From Capnocytophaga stomatis (GTDB taxonomy: Bacteria; Bacteroidota; Bacteroidia; Flavobacteriales; Flavobacteriaceae), in assembly GCF_002302635.1 (NCBI RefSeq), contig NZ_CP022387.1, forward strand, positions 1,116,001 through 1,180,000: a stretch of DNA of 64,000 nt, read 5' to 3'. This document shows, in pieces, positions 44,522-53,721 of the stretch. The position numbers were made by a program, and so were the translations under genes. Below the pieces are notes generated by a model. It was given only the letters and a program-made list of their open reading frames with translations. It was not told the origin of the DNA and ran no database searches. Within the stretch, counting starts at the first letter, position 1. The number at the start of each line of letters is the position of its first letter.

Positions 44522-44965
44522 ATGCAACAATTTTCTTTAAAAGTGCAAATAAACGAACAAAGACCTGATTTTCGCGTATTTAAAGCTTTCTTTTTTGGTG
44601 ATGATTTTCATAATTGTGACAGTGATGGCGATGCTTCTCCTGTTTATAGTAGAAATTGGACAGAGCTTTATATGCGTTCCCGAGAAAACAAACAATGGTT
44701 TGACATACAATGCATTGAAAAAGATAATTTGATTTTCGAAATCACTTCCGACACAGAAGAAAATGTGTACCAAATTGCTTATTTTCTCGCAAAAGAAACA
44801 AATGGAACAATTTTAAACGATGAAAATCAAATAATTAATAAAGATAATATGTTTTCAAAAATGGGAAACTTTAATTTGGAAGAAAGATTGCATTTAGCAG
44901 AGAAAAGCATTTGGCGAAAATCATCAAAAGAGAATCCTTATCCCAACCTTCAGAAAGAAAAATAA
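44522..44965 (+). CDS. Array protein 11: unknown small alpha/beta protein
   Basis: This is a 147-aa protein beginning MQQFSLKVQINEQRPDFRVFK, with strand-helix alternation and an acidic turn (FGDDFHNCDSDGDASP). It is soluble and has no known motif. The last 40 residues are helical and basic. Probably an immunity protein by context. Confidence 0.7.
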   Translation: MQQFSLKVQINEQRPDFRVFKAFFFGDDFHNCDSDGDASPVYSRNWTELYMRSRENKQWFDIQCIEKDNLIFEITSDTEENVYQIAYFLAKETNGTILNDENQIINKDNMFSKMGNFNLEERLHLAEKSIWRKSSKENPYPNLQKEK

Positions 44966-45010
44966 TTCATTCGCTTAAACCCAACTAATTAATAACACAA
45001 AACACTGATA

Positions 45011-45343
45011 ATGAACAACAAAACACAAATCGCAACTGATATTCCAACCGAAATATTTTATAAAATTGTTGATTATCTGAAAGAAAATAGTTGGAAACTC
45101 ATTGCAGAATACAGCCCCGAAATCTTTGATAAAGCTATCGACTTTGATTTATACCAATTTGAAAAAGAAAACGAAACAATACAAATGATTTGGGATATTT
45201 GGTTTGAAGGAGAAATAAAAGCAACTCCATTTGTGTTTAAAATGTTATCATCACATTTAAAATATGAATTCAAATACGGAACATCTATTCATTTTCACGA
45301 AGATATTTTCATTAAAAAATCATCTTTATTGATGAAATATTAG
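45011..45343 (+). CDS. Array protein 12: unknown small protein
   Basis: This is a 110-aa acidic protein (IPTEIFYKIVDYLKENSWKLIAEY). It has a helix-strand-helix pattern and ends FHEDIFIKKSSLLMKY. It is short and may be a truncated copy of a larger antidote. No family is recognised. Confidence 0.6.
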   Translation: MNNKTQIATDIPTEIFYKIVDYLKENSWKLIAEYSPEIFDKAIDFDLYQFEKENETIQMIWDIWFEGEIKATPFVFKMLSSHLKYEFKYGTSIHFHEDIFIKKSSLLMKY

Positions 45344-45380
45344 TGTTTGAATAACTTAATCTTAAAAAAATTAAATTCTA

Positions 45381-46052
45381 ATGAAAAAACAAAATTACCT
45401 TCGCATTTATGCTAACATTGACAAGGAAAATTACAGCGAAAACGAGAAAGAAACATTAGTAAAAACACTCATTGCCATTGGCGAAGAGATATTTACACAG
45501 ACCGATTTACGAATGGACATCAATGGTTCGGGATATGGCATTTCAAAAGGCGACCCACTGGTAAAACAACAAACCTTTTGGAAGAAAATTGATAAAAAAG
45601 GCTACAAAAATCTGTTCGGAATCAGCACTTCACACAAAGATTATTACAATTACAGGTCACAATTCAATTTATGGATGCAATCGCACAACTTCTTCCGATT
45701 AGATATCGAGTTTTTCTGGCAAGCTAATGATAATTTCGACTACGAAAAGGCTCAAAAAATCATCAAAACTTATCTACCTATTGTCCGAATTGATTACGCT
45801 TACGGCTATCTTGCTGATAAAAACCTAACTTGGGATGAATGGATAACAAAAGAAAGTTTTTGGAGTTCCACCTCCTATATTCCTAAGGAAGAGGAGATTT
45901 GGCAAGGACAAATTGGTGAAATCTTAAATGGAAAAATCAAAAAAATATACGCCTTTAATGTTTTTAATAAAGCCCAAAGCGAGAAAACATCACACGAAAA
46001 CCTGAAACGTATTCCACTTAATGATGAAATTGAAATTGGTTTGCTTATATAG
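45381..46052 (+). CDS. Array protein 13: unknown protein
   Basis: This is a 223-aa soluble alpha/beta protein rich in aromatic residues (YRSQFNLWMQSHNFFRLDIEFF, core LDIEFFWQANDNFDYEKA). No signal peptide or recognised domain is present. It is followed by a 96-bp gap before two very short genes. Confidence 0.7.
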   Translation: MKKQNYLRIYANIDKENYSENEKETLVKTLIAIGEEIFTQTDLRMDINGSGYGISKGDPLVKQQTFWKKIDKKGYKNLFGISTSHKDYYNYRSQFNLWMQSHNFFRLDIEFFWQANDNFDYEKAQKIIKTYLPIVRIDYAYGYLADKNLTWDEWITKESFWSSTSYIPKEEEIWQGQIGEILNGKIKKIYAFNVFNKAQSEKTSHENLKRIPLNDEIEIGLLI

Positions 46053-46148
46053 AAAGTATTTCAAAGCCTAATTAGCTTCATCAGAACTAAAAAATGAAAA
46101 AATAAATACAAAATCATCAAATTCGCTATCAAAAAGCCTAAAAAAGCT

Positions 46149-46370
46149 ATGGAAAAACGATTCTTTTTAAGTTGTTCCGATTTGCATAAACAAAAATCCG
46201 GCAAACCGACTTATCTTTACGAAGAAATCTCGGAAGAAGAAGCCACCAAACACGAAAATGAACGAGCTTATTACATCGGATACTTTCAAAATGGAATTCT
46301 AACAAAATACGAAAAAAGGTATCGTGGAGAAATTCTTTCCGAAAAGCAAATCGAACTAAAAAACGAATAA
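46149..46370 (+). CDS. Array protein 14: very small protein
   Basis: This is a 73-aa charged protein (MEKRFFLSCSDLHKQKSGK) with an ISEEEATKHENERAYYIGYF core. It lies 3 bp before the next gene, supporting expression. It could be a small antidote or a surviving fragment. No family is recognised. Confidence 0.55.
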   Translation: MEKRFFLSCSDLHKQKSGKPTYLYEEISEEEATKHENERAYYIGYFQNGILTKYEKRYRGEILSEKQIELKNE

Positions 46371-46373
46371 ATT

Positions 46374-46688
46374 ATGCTCTCAATTCACCTAAAAAATGCT
46401 CAAAATAAAGGAATTGGCTATATCACTTACGAAGAGGAAGTCATTTTAGCCAAACTTTATGACAAAACCGAAATAAAATTCATCAAAAAACTATGGGAAA
46501 ACTATTATAATAATCCCGTTTTCTACCTTGAAGAATTAGAAATTGCTTATGAAGAACTATTTTCTCTTTCCCTTGAAATGACACAAAAAGCAACCGCATC
46601 ATCTGAAATAAATTTTGTATATAAAATCATTACAATTATCTCTTATGCAGTGTATCACAAAGAAAATTTGCAATGTTTAAGCGATTAG
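46374..46688 (+). CDS. Array protein 15: small helical protein
   Basis: This is a 104-aa acidic helical protein (YGTYEEEVILAKL-like start, actual core YITYEEEVILAKLYDKTE). It is similar in size to known helical immunity proteins. No family is recognised. It is coupled closely to protein 14. Confidence 0.6.
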   Translation: MLSIHLKNAQNKGIGYITYEEEVILAKLYDKTEIKFIKKLWENYYNNPVFYLEELEIAYEELFSLSLEMTQKATASSEINFVYKIITIISYAVYHKENLQCLSD

Positions 46689-46751
46689 CAAATAATAAAT
46701 GAAAACACGAACAAATTAAAAATCTTTTTACCATCATTAAATAAAAAACAT

Positions 46752-47768
46752 ATGAATTTCAAACCTTCAAATAAAGTTTACAAAACACAAGAAATACAAG
46801 GCGTTTCCGTTCCTGCGATTATTGAAAACGGAGGTTATCATTTCACAGATTTAGATATTTACGAAAACGGACGTGTTTATTGCTGGAATTTTCACGATTT
46901 TGAGATTTTTAAGCAAGAAGTTAATAACGAATGGGTAGTTTTAAGCATTCCTGATGGCGAGGACATTTCAATTTTTAATTTAGGATGTTGGAAAATCAAA
47001 AATTCACAATGGATTTTCAACAAAAAGAGTTTTATTGCCTATGTTGAAAGCCTTATTCGTGAAATGAACCCGCAATGGAAGAATATTTACACCTATGTTG
47101 AGAAAAAACTCGGCAAAATTATCATTGGCGAAAACGGTCAAGGAACTATTTTTAAAGAAATTAAAAATGAATACGGATTTAATTCTAAAAAAATCGAAGC
47201 CAATAGCTTAAATCTGTACTATAAAGAAAATGAAATCTATCATTTGGTAAAAGTTATCGCCTTTGCCGACCACACTTTACAGATTACAAGGCTTGAAAAT
47301 CCGTTTGAAATCAGTTTTGAGGAATTTAAAAAACTCGTTAAAGAGAAAAAAATAGTAACGAATCCGCCAAAAAATTCAGTTATAAATATCTATGGATTAG
47401 GAAGTTTCTCCATTGAGCAAAAAAGTTGGTGCAATAGCATCAAGAACATACAAAAGGAAATTGAAGAAATATTCAGAAAGCTCAATAATGTCCCCACTCT
47501 GTTTGAAATTTGCTTAAATACATTCAAAGAATTCAAAAACAATCCAACGAAACAAAACCAAAGCAAACTGAAAAAAGCATACGAAAAAGTTCCTGAACAT
47601 CAGCGTATGTATCTGGGTGATATGGACACTAAAGACACTGAAATTCGGATGATTATTTACGGAAAACAGGAAATTGAAGGCTGGTCGCATTATCAAATTG
47701 CAAAAAAAATGGGAGACCCACTGCCAAATATCCAAATTCCGGAAATAAAAGATGAAAACAACAATTAA
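46752..47768 (+). CDS. Array protein 16: two-part protein of unknown function
   Basis: This is a 338-aa protein. The N-terminal part (about 1-110) is beta-rich, with GVSVPAIIENGGYHFTDLDI and YENGRVYCWNFHDFE. The middle (about 115-220) is a second beta domain (ENGQGTIFKEI, YHLVKVIAFADHTLQI). The C-terminal 110 residues are helical with EKVPEHQRMYLGDMDTKDTE. The pattern looks like a composite antidote, but I could not assign a family. Confidence 0.75.
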   Translation: MNFKPSNKVYKTQEIQGVSVPAIIENGGYHFTDLDIYENGRVYCWNFHDFEIFKQEVNNEWVVLSIPDGEDISIFNLGCWKIKNSQWIFNKKSFIAYVESLIREMNPQWKNIYTYVEKKLGKIIIGENGQGTIFKEIKNEYGFNSKKIEANSLNLYYKENEIYHLVKVIAFADHTLQITRLENPFEISFEEFKKLVKEKKIVTNPPKNSVINIYGLGSFSIEQKSWCNSIKNIQKEIEEIFRKLNNVPTLFEICLNTFKEFKNNPTKQNQSKLKKAYEKVPEHQRMYLGDMDTKDTEIRMIIYGKQEIEGWSHYQIAKKMGDPLPNIQIPEIKDENNN

Positions 47769-47790
47769 AAAAATATCAAAAAATAAACTT

Positions 47791-48222
47791 ATGAACGAAA
47801 TTAATATCAAACCCTACAAAAGTGTTGGCAATTTTCACTTCGGGAAAACTCAAAAAGAAATCATTACTCAATTTGGAGAGGCTTCCAAAGTAGAAATAGA
47901 TAATATAATGCAACGAATTACTGAATTTCGTAATGCACAAGAACTTATTTATGATAAAAAAGGCAATGATTATATTCTAAATCAAGTAATTTGTCTAAAA
48001 GACACTACGCCAATGATTGAAAATAGGGATATTTTCAGTTTAGGATTGGAAAAACTTAAGGAAATTGATAATGATTTTGTAGAAGGAAAGCAATACACCA
48101 CCTTCAGAACACTGGGAATTTGTTTAGGAGGCTTTGGGAAGAAAAAAATTCCTGAAAAACGCCTTTTAATAGCCTTCAGCAGAGAAAAATTAGCTTTCTA
48201 TGAAGATTTTACAATCGTGTAA
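47791..48222 (+). CDS. Array protein 17: unknown small protein
   Basis: This is a 143-aa protein. It begins NEINIKPYKSVGNFHFGKTQ followed by KEIITQFGEASKVE, a pattern in which a regulatory-looking 'G-x-FxFGxTxxEIxxxFG' segment begins the domain. The ATG at 47791 is chosen; an upstream in-frame ATG (47752) overlaps the previous gene. No family name can be given safely. Confidence 0.7.
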   Translation: MNEINIKPYKSVGNFHFGKTQKEIITQFGEASKVEIDNIMQRITEFRNAQELIYDKKGNDYILNQVICLKDTTPMIENRDIFSLGLEKLKEIDNDFVEGKQYTTFRTLGICLGGFGKKKIPEKRLLIAFSREKLAFYEDFTIV

Positions 48223-48239
48223 AGTGAAAAAATAAGACA

Positions 48240-48875
48240 ATGACAGATTTTAATTACATCAAAACACTTTTCAATATTCAAGAAAACAACGGATTTACCG
48301 ATGAAGAGCTACAGAATATTATAAAAGTAAGCCCTAATATCCCCCAAGTGCTATATGATTATTATATTCAATTAGGAAAAATAACAAAGCTGAACCAAAC
48401 ACAAGATAATTTACTCATTCCTGAGCAAGTTCAATGGTCAAAAAATAAAGATTATTTAATTTTTTATGCAGAAAATCAGTGGGCTTGTGTATGGGCTATT
48501 CAAAAAGAAGACCTTACAGAGGAAAATCCGCCTGTTTATATGAGCAAAAATCAAGAAACTTGGGAAGAAGAATCCGAAACGCTTACTGATTTCTTAAATG
48601 CAATGACAAATTTACAAGCAGTTTTCAGTTTTGAATATTCGTCAGAAGATTTTTTATTTATAAATGAAGAAGAATTAAAATTTATAAAACAAAATTTCCA
48701 AAAAAAGCCCTTTGCTTTCAAAAAATGGATAGGTATTGATTTCTATGGTAACTCTATAGGTGATATTATTGCTATTTTTAACAACAAACCTTATTATGAT
48801 GTATGTTATGCAGCTTCAAATAAGGAAAATTTTGAAGAAATTGACAAACTCATCAGAAATTTAGGTGAAAAATAA
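48240..48875 (+). CDS. Array protein 18: SMI1/KNR4-like (SUKH) immunity protein
   Basis: This is a 211-aa protein with a SUKH-type layout. An N-terminal helix and the phrase NIPQVLYDYYIQLGKITKLNQ are followed by LLIPEQVQWSKNKDYLIFYAENQ, a Trp-rich strand pair (WACVWAIQKEDL) and the final helices. SUKH proteins neutralise nuclease and other toxin domains by direct binding. It ends before the A-rich repeat region. Confidence 0.8.
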   Translation: MTDFNYIKTLFNIQENNGFTDEELQNIIKVSPNIPQVLYDYYIQLGKITKLNQTQDNLLIPEQVQWSKNKDYLIFYAENQWACVWAIQKEDLTEENPPVYMSKNQETWEEESETLTDFLNAMTNLQAVFSFEYSSEDFLFINEEELKFIKQNFQKKPFAFKKWIGIDFYGNSIGDIIAIFNNKPYYDVCYAASNKENFEEIDKLIRNLGEK

Positions 48876-49268
48876 ATTCAAAAATAGGAAAGTAAATATA
48901 TAAAACAGAAAAGTAACTTTCAAAAATGAAATTCCTTGATAAAATATCAAAAAGTAAGTATAAAATACAGAAACGTAAATAAAGAAAATAGGAAAGTTAG
49001 TGTAAAAAATCAAAGAGAAAGTACAAAAAATAGAAAAGTCAGTACAGAATGAGATATTTTTTTAAAAGAAAATCAAAAAGTCAGTACGAAAAATAGAATA
49101 GTGACTTATAAAAATAAAATTCCTTGATAAAATATCAAAAAGTAAGTATAAAAAATAGAAAAGTGAATTATAAAAATAAAATTTCTTGATAAGAAAACTA
49201 AAAAAACAATTATAAAACAAAAAATTCATTTTACTTAGCATCAAAAAACATCTCAAAAACAGCAGAAT
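48876..49268. repeat. A-rich degenerate repeat region between array genes
   Basis: This 393-bp stretch has no gene. It contains a perfect 37-bp direct repeat (48929-48965 and 49117-49153, starting AAATTCCTTGATAAAATATC). A degenerate motif close to AAAATAGAAAAGTnAGTA recurs about eight times. A third partial copy of the 37-bp unit lies near 49180. The strong A-bias on the plus strand looks like an expanded leader sequence or a decayed repeat element. Confidence 0.8.
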
Positions 49269-49709
49269 ATGAAAGAAAAAACCAATGCACAAGTCGCTTT
49301 TGATGAAACCATTAAAGCCGTTTATGATTTGTTAAAGCCTGCGGGATTCAAGAAAAAAGCACTTAACTTTTATCGAATAAAAAACGATGTTTGTCAGCTT
49401 ATAAATATTCAAAAAAGCCTTTATAACAGCAATGAATCTATTACTTTTACAATAAATATTGGTGTAGATATAGCTAAAACTGACAATGATTTCCCTCCAA
49501 TGACGCATTTTCATATACGAGAACGCATCGGGAATATCAAAGAAAACGAAGATTTTTGGTATGCCTTTGATGAAATTCAGGATATTTTTACCAGAAAACA
49601 AAAATATCAATCGGAAAGACAATTAGTTTTGGAAGATATTGAAAAATATGCTTTGCCTTTCTTAGATAAATTCACAAACCAAAACGATGTAGAACATTTT
49701 TATAAATAA
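49269..49709 (+). CDS. Array protein 19: DUF4304 domain protein
   Basis: This is a 146-aa protein. AYDLLKPAGFKKKALNFYR-type sequence (actual VYDLLKPAGFKKKALNFYR) and the following strand with LINIQKSLYNSNESITFTIN are the typical start of DUF4304 proteins, which are frequent in immunity loci. The C-terminal helix region has EDIEKYALPFLDKF. It follows the repeat region and may use a promoter within it. Confidence 0.82.
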   Translation: MKEKTNAQVAFDETIKAVYDLLKPAGFKKKALNFYRIKNDVCQLINIQKSLYNSNESITFTINIGVDIAKTDNDFPPMTHFHIRERIGNIKENEDFWYAFDEIQDIFTRKQKYQSERQLVLEDIEKYALPFLDKFTNQNDVEHFYK

Positions 49710-49730
49710 AAACCAAAAAAACGAAAAGAT

Positions 49731-50546
49731 ATGAGTAAAGAAAAATCAGCGTACATTCAGCAAAAGATAGCTGAATTTAAAGCTAAACTGCAAAAACCTA
49801 TCACGGAATTTGAAACGGGAGGATTTCGCTCAAGTGGAGAAAAAAATGAAAACTGGATTGGTCGCGTTTTTCTTTGTAAACCCAACGAAAAACAACCTGT
49901 TATCGACAAAAATGGCAAGGAATTGTATGCTCTTGCTCAGTTTTATCTTCCTGATTTGCCTTTTGTCCCCGAACAATTAAAGCACGTTACTTGGCTTACA
50001 GTATTTATGGGAAAAGAATTCCCGCACATTGAAGCTGAAACAGCTACTCCAAAAACTGATGAAAATGGAGAAGAATATTGGGAACTATCTACCGAACTTG
50101 GCAAAAATGGTGACGGTTGGCTTATCCGAGAATATACTACTGAAGATGAGTTGGTTGAATATGAATTCCCGACACAAGAATATCCTAAACCTTTTCCGCT
50201 AAAACCTATCTATAAGGAGCGAGATTTTCCTTTTTGGGACGGCGGAGGCATTCCTGATGGCATAGCAGATGAAATTAGCGAATTAGATAATTATAATGAC
50301 AAAGAAAATGAAAATCTGCTAAATTATTATGATGATATTATGAGCGGTGAACATAGTTATTCGCACAAATTTGGCGGATATCCATCGTTTTGCCAATCAG
50401 GAATATATTTTGGTGATGATTTTGAATTTGTATTTCAAATTAGTAGCGATGAAAAAGCACAATTTAATGTGATAGATTCCGGAAGCCTTATGTTTGCCAG
50501 AAACAGTAAAACGGGAGAATGGGGATTATACTATGATTTCTATTAG
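49731..50546 (+). CDS. Array protein 20: YwqG/DUF1963 family protein
   Basis: This is a 271-aa protein. The diagnostic part is at the C-terminal half: HKFGGYPSFCQSGIYFGDDF, FQISSDEKAQFNVIDSGSL and the final WGLYYDFY. The N-terminal half has LYALAQFYLPDLPFVPEQL. DUF1963 proteins are recurrent in Bacteroidota polyimmunity loci; their target is not known. Confidence 0.87.
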   Translation: MSKEKSAYIQQKIAEFKAKLQKPITEFETGGFRSSGEKNENWIGRVFLCKPNEKQPVIDKNGKELYALAQFYLPDLPFVPEQLKHVTWLTVFMGKEFPHIEAETATPKTDENGEEYWELSTELGKNGDGWLIREYTTEDELVEYEFPTQEYPKPFPLKPIYKERDFPFWDGGGIPDGIADEISELDNYNDKENENLLNYYDDIMSGEHSYSHKFGGYPSFCQSGIYFGDDFEFVFQISSDEKAQFNVIDSGSLMFARNSKTGEWGLYYDFY

Positions 50547-50591
50547 AAAAAACGTAAATGAAATTCATAATCGACAAAAAAGAAAAGATAA

Positions 50592-51065
50592 ATGATACAA
50601 GATTTAATTTCACATTACAGAAATAAGCTAAATGCTTTGGAGGATGCCATTTTAATTGGAGAAATTCCCGAAGGAGCAACAAAATTTAATCCAGAAATCG
50701 AAAATTTAATAACCGATGAGCATAAAAACTTCTTGAAAATTTGCAATGGAGGATTTTTCGGAGATATTGTTCTTTGGGGAACTTCGGATATCTTAGAAAG
50801 CCAATACAGAGTTCCTGAAAATGCTAAAAATACAATGTATGAAATCGGACAAATACTTTATGAGCCTGTTTTTATGGATAAAACTACGGGAAATGTACAT
50901 TTTAATGCCGAAAAATACAGAGATATGTTAAAAATTGATGTAAGTTTTAAAGAATTTGTAGAAGATTACGCTTTCGGAGATAAATATCGAACGCATATTC
51001 TTCACTTTCAAGATGAGGATGATGATTGGTCTTCTTTTTTAAAAGAAAATGCCTTAAAAAACTAA
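50592..51065 (+). CDS. Array protein 21: SMI1/KNR4 (SUKH) family protein
   Basis: This is a 157-aa protein of the usual length for a single SUKH domain. The early motif LITDEHKNFLKICNGGFFGDIVLWG corresponds to the 'LPxxYxxFLxxxNGG' signature (core FLKICNGGFFGDI). The C-terminal FKEFVEDYAFGD helix is typical. It is a probable toxin antidote. Confidence 0.82.
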   Translation: MIQDLISHYRNKLNALEDAILIGEIPEGATKFNPEIENLITDEHKNFLKICNGGFFGDIVLWGTSDILESQYRVPENAKNTMYEIGQILYEPVFMDKTTGNVHFNAEKYRDMLKIDVSFKEFVEDYAFGDKYRTHILHFQDEDDDWSSFLKENALKN

Positions 51066-51095
51066 TTTTCAACAATATATTACAAACGAAAAGAA

Positions 51096-52028
51096 ATGAA
51101 AAAACTTTGGGAAATAGAATTAAAAAATAGTATCGATGGCGGTGTTTCACCAACAATCGACCCTTTTTCAACAGATGAATTTTACATTGCTGATGGTTGG
51201 TGTTCAATGTATAATTCGATGCGGTTAAGGAAGATTTCTTTTATTTCCGGCAAGGAAACTGCTAATGTTCTGGTACGAAATATGGTGAAGTACATACATT
51301 TTTCTGTTGATGGTAACTTTATTTTTGCCGTAACTAATAGCAAAATATTAAAAATCAATCGGGAAAATCTAAAAATTGAAGAGAAATTCGATAAAAACAT
51401 ACCCAAGTATATGGATTATTTTCAAAGTGATAAAGCGGGTAATCTCGTGATGATGAATCACGTCGGAAAAAGTGTTTTTGTCTTCAATTGTTTGGAAAAC
51501 AAATTAGTACAAAAGAAAGTTACTAAAAACGATTGGTGTTGCAATATTCTCAAAGAGGACAATAATAACTATTTGATTTTTAGTCCGAAGACAGGCACCG
51601 TGCAACGATATTCAATTGCAGAAAATAAACTGGAAACCATACTAAAAACTCAAGTTTTTGCTCACGGAACGAAAGACCAAAAAGGTAATTTTTATTTCCA
51701 ATCAGGAGAATTTAAAAAAGGGGGTATGTGTACCGATTCGCTCAATCCTTTGAGCCAAATTTTAATTATTTCTGCTGAAAAACAACAGAAAACGTATGAT
51801 TTTGAATTTATTTTTAGAGAAATAAGACTTTCAAGTGATAAAAAATCGTTATTTTTAATAGGAGACAACAAAATTTGGCAATTTTCTTTAGAAAAAGAAA
51901 CAATTATTTCAGAAATCATAGCTCCGAAAGGCAGTTCTATCATTGAATTTTTTGAAGAAAAACAATTTCTATTAGCAATCGCTCATCAATCGGACAATAA
52001 AAAGATGATAGGCGTAACAATTCGATAG
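51096..52028 (+). CDS. Array protein 22: beta-propeller-like protein
   Basis: This is a 310-aa soluble protein. Repeating strand units of about 40 residues with an S-x-D-x3-hydrophobic pattern (HFSVDGNFIFAVTNSKILKI, IRLSSDKKSLFLIGDNKIWQF) suggest a WD40- or quinoprotein-like beta-propeller. There is no signal peptide. Beta-propellers are uncommon antidotes, so this is an unusual member of the array. Confidence 0.7.
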   Translation: MKKLWEIELKNSIDGGVSPTIDPFSTDEFYIADGWCSMYNSMRLRKISFISGKETANVLVRNMVKYIHFSVDGNFIFAVTNSKILKINRENLKIEEKFDKNIPKYMDYFQSDKAGNLVMMNHVGKSVFVFNCLENKLVQKKVTKNDWCCNILKEDNNNYLIFSPKTGTVQRYSIAENKLETILKTQVFAHGTKDQKGNFYFQSGEFKKGGMCTDSLNPLSQILIISAEKQQKTYDFEFIFREIRLSSDKKSLFLIGDNKIWQFSLEKETIISEIIAPKGSSIIEFFEEKQFLLAIAHQSDNKKMIGVTIR

Positions 52029-52106
52029 AAAATCTTCTTCAAATGATTAAAATACTTTGCCATTGTACAGAAATTTAATAAAAAGTAATGTTTTAAAATA
52101 AAAACA

Positions 52107-52511
52107 ATGAAAAAACCAATCAATTTTTCGATTTCAAAAGAAATCATTGACATCAAGGAAATCCCGGGAAACCACCCGAACCAAAATCCGGAACGAGGTT
52201 TCCTGTATATAGAAAAAAGCATCTCTGATTTTGAAGATTCTTTTGACGAATTATTTGACATAAAGGATTTAGAACCATTGGATTACTGTATTTTATCTTC
52301 CAATTGTGAAATAACCTTGCCCAGTGGGAAAAAATTCTGCGGTGTTTCTTTCAAAGGAACATCAGGAAAGGAAAAAATCACGCAAACCATTCAAAAAGAT
52401 TGGAAAGAAAAGGGATTTTTGTTTGGGGAAATCAGAAATAATATATTTATAGATTCAGAAGGAAAGAAAACGCTTTTAAATCTTTGTAAAGCTGTACTTT
52501 ATGAATATTAA
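52107..52511 (+). CDS. Array protein 23: unknown small protein
   Basis: This is a 134-aa protein (KPINFSISKEIIDIKEIPGN). The centre ILSSNCEITLPSGKKFCGVSFKG is a beta hairpin with two Cys, followed by a helical end. No family is recognised; similar size and acidity to other array members. Confidence 0.68.
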   Translation: MKKPINFSISKEIIDIKEIPGNHPNQNPERGFLYIEKSISDFEDSFDELFDIKDLEPLDYCILSSNCEITLPSGKKFCGVSFKGTSGKEKITQTIQKDWKEKGFLFGEIRNNIFIDSEGKKTLLNLCKAVLYEY

Positions 52512-52540
52512 TCAATAATTTTTTAACAAAACATCAATTT

Positions 52541-53206
52541 ATGACACAGAAAGAATATGCTCAATACCTCGCAGAACTTATCGGAGAGGAAATGGATACT
52601 GATTGTGATGAATTAGAAGAGCTTTTTTATGGTTATTTTCAATCGTTTATGCCTGATGGAAAGAATGTTGAAAAAGTTTTTGAACCCATTGAAAACGGAC
52701 AACTGCTTTACCAACGCATAAAACCCATTTTTGAGGCAACAAAAGAAGAAACTACGCGAGCTTTTGAGCAAAATATCGCTCCGGGATATTTCGTACCCAA
52801 CAAAAAAAGCACAGAAGAAGAACTAAAAGCCATCGGTAAAGAGCTTTTGGCTGGATTATTAGAATTTGCTTCGTTCGTTGAAGAAGAAACCCTGCAAAAC
52901 TATCTGTCAGAAATAACAGAAATTGAAATTTCGGATAATAAAGAACAAAATTTTGATGATGAAAAACACGTACATCTGTGGGAAACTTTATTGGATTGGA
53001 CAATTGACAACACGGATTACGAAAGTTTAATTTCGATACTTCGTGAGGCATATTATTCCATAAATTGTGATTACTTTTTAGCTGCATATTTGCAATATCC
53101 TAATTACAACGACAAACCAAACGGTGATTTTCTAAAACCTTATTTTGAATTATGGCAAAGAGGCTTTAGGTTCGTCATCAATGATAACAAATTGATTTTG
53201 TTTTAA
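52541..53206 (+). CDS. Array protein 24: acidic helical protein
   Basis: This is a 221-aa, very acidic helical protein (LIGEEMDTDCDELEELFYGYFQ; EELKAIGKELLAGLLEFASF). The C-terminus has NCDYFLAAYLQYPNYNDKPN and closes with FRFVINDNKLILF. Strong acidity is typical of nuclease antidotes that mimic nucleic acid. No family is assigned. Confidence 0.72.
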   Translation: MTQKEYAQYLAELIGEEMDTDCDELEELFYGYFQSFMPDGKNVEKVFEPIENGQLLYQRIKPIFEATKEETTRAFEQNIAPGYFVPNKKSTEEELKAIGKELLAGLLEFASFVEEETLQNYLSEITEIEISDNKEQNFDDEKHVHLWETLLDWTIDNTDYESLISILREAYYSINCDYFLAAYLQYPNYNDKPNGDFLKPYFELWQRGFRFVINDNKLILF

Positions 53207-53226
53207 TTAACTTCAAACATTTAAAA

Positions 53227-53640
53227 ATGCTAAAAATAGAATTTGAAGCTCCCAATTATAATCATTGTGAGTGTTGTGATAGTCTTATCACCAATTTAAC
53301 TCGTTTTGTATATGACGATGAGGGTTGTCTTGGTTATTATTATGCAGTAATTGAGCCACATCATCGCAAGGTGGTTCAATGTATGGTCGTGCTGTGTGAA
53401 TGGGACGAGGCAGGCAGAAAAGTAATTAAAAAAATAGGCTTTCCGCTGACCATTTGGGAGAAAAATGATAATTTTAACATCTCACTTCAAGACAAAACCG
53501 ATTGTCCGTGGAAGAATTTGACCGATGTGGAAATCCTAAACCGAGAAGATAGCCTAAAACACCCTCACATTTCCGATGTTTTTCATATTACCGACCATAT
53601 CGTAACAGAAGACACACACATTATCAATTATTTTGAATAA
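53227..53640 (+). CDS. Array protein 25: Cys-rich small protein
   Basis: This is a 137-aa protein with a Cys cluster near the N-terminus (NHCECCDSLITNL) and scattered Cys/His later (PHHRKVVQCMVVLCEWDEAG), which may bind a metal. The rest is beta-rich. No family is recognised. An antidote role is inferred from the array. Confidence 0.72.
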   Translation: MLKIEFEAPNYNHCECCDSLITNLTRFVYDDEGCLGYYYAVIEPHHRKVVQCMVVLCEWDEAGRKVIKKIGFPLTIWEKNDNFNISLQDKTDCPWKNLTDVEILNREDSLKHPHISDVFHITDHIVTEDTHIINYFE

Positions 53641-53721
53641 AAATAAGAGATTTCACCTAATTAATTGCATTTATCAGACAAAAGCAAGATTCACCAAAGG
53701 AAATAGTTAACAGAAACAAAT

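Noticed and set aside
49062-49292. Minus-strand Phe-rich frame in the A-rich repeat region
   Set aside because: It is low-complexity translation of A-rich repeats with no start context.
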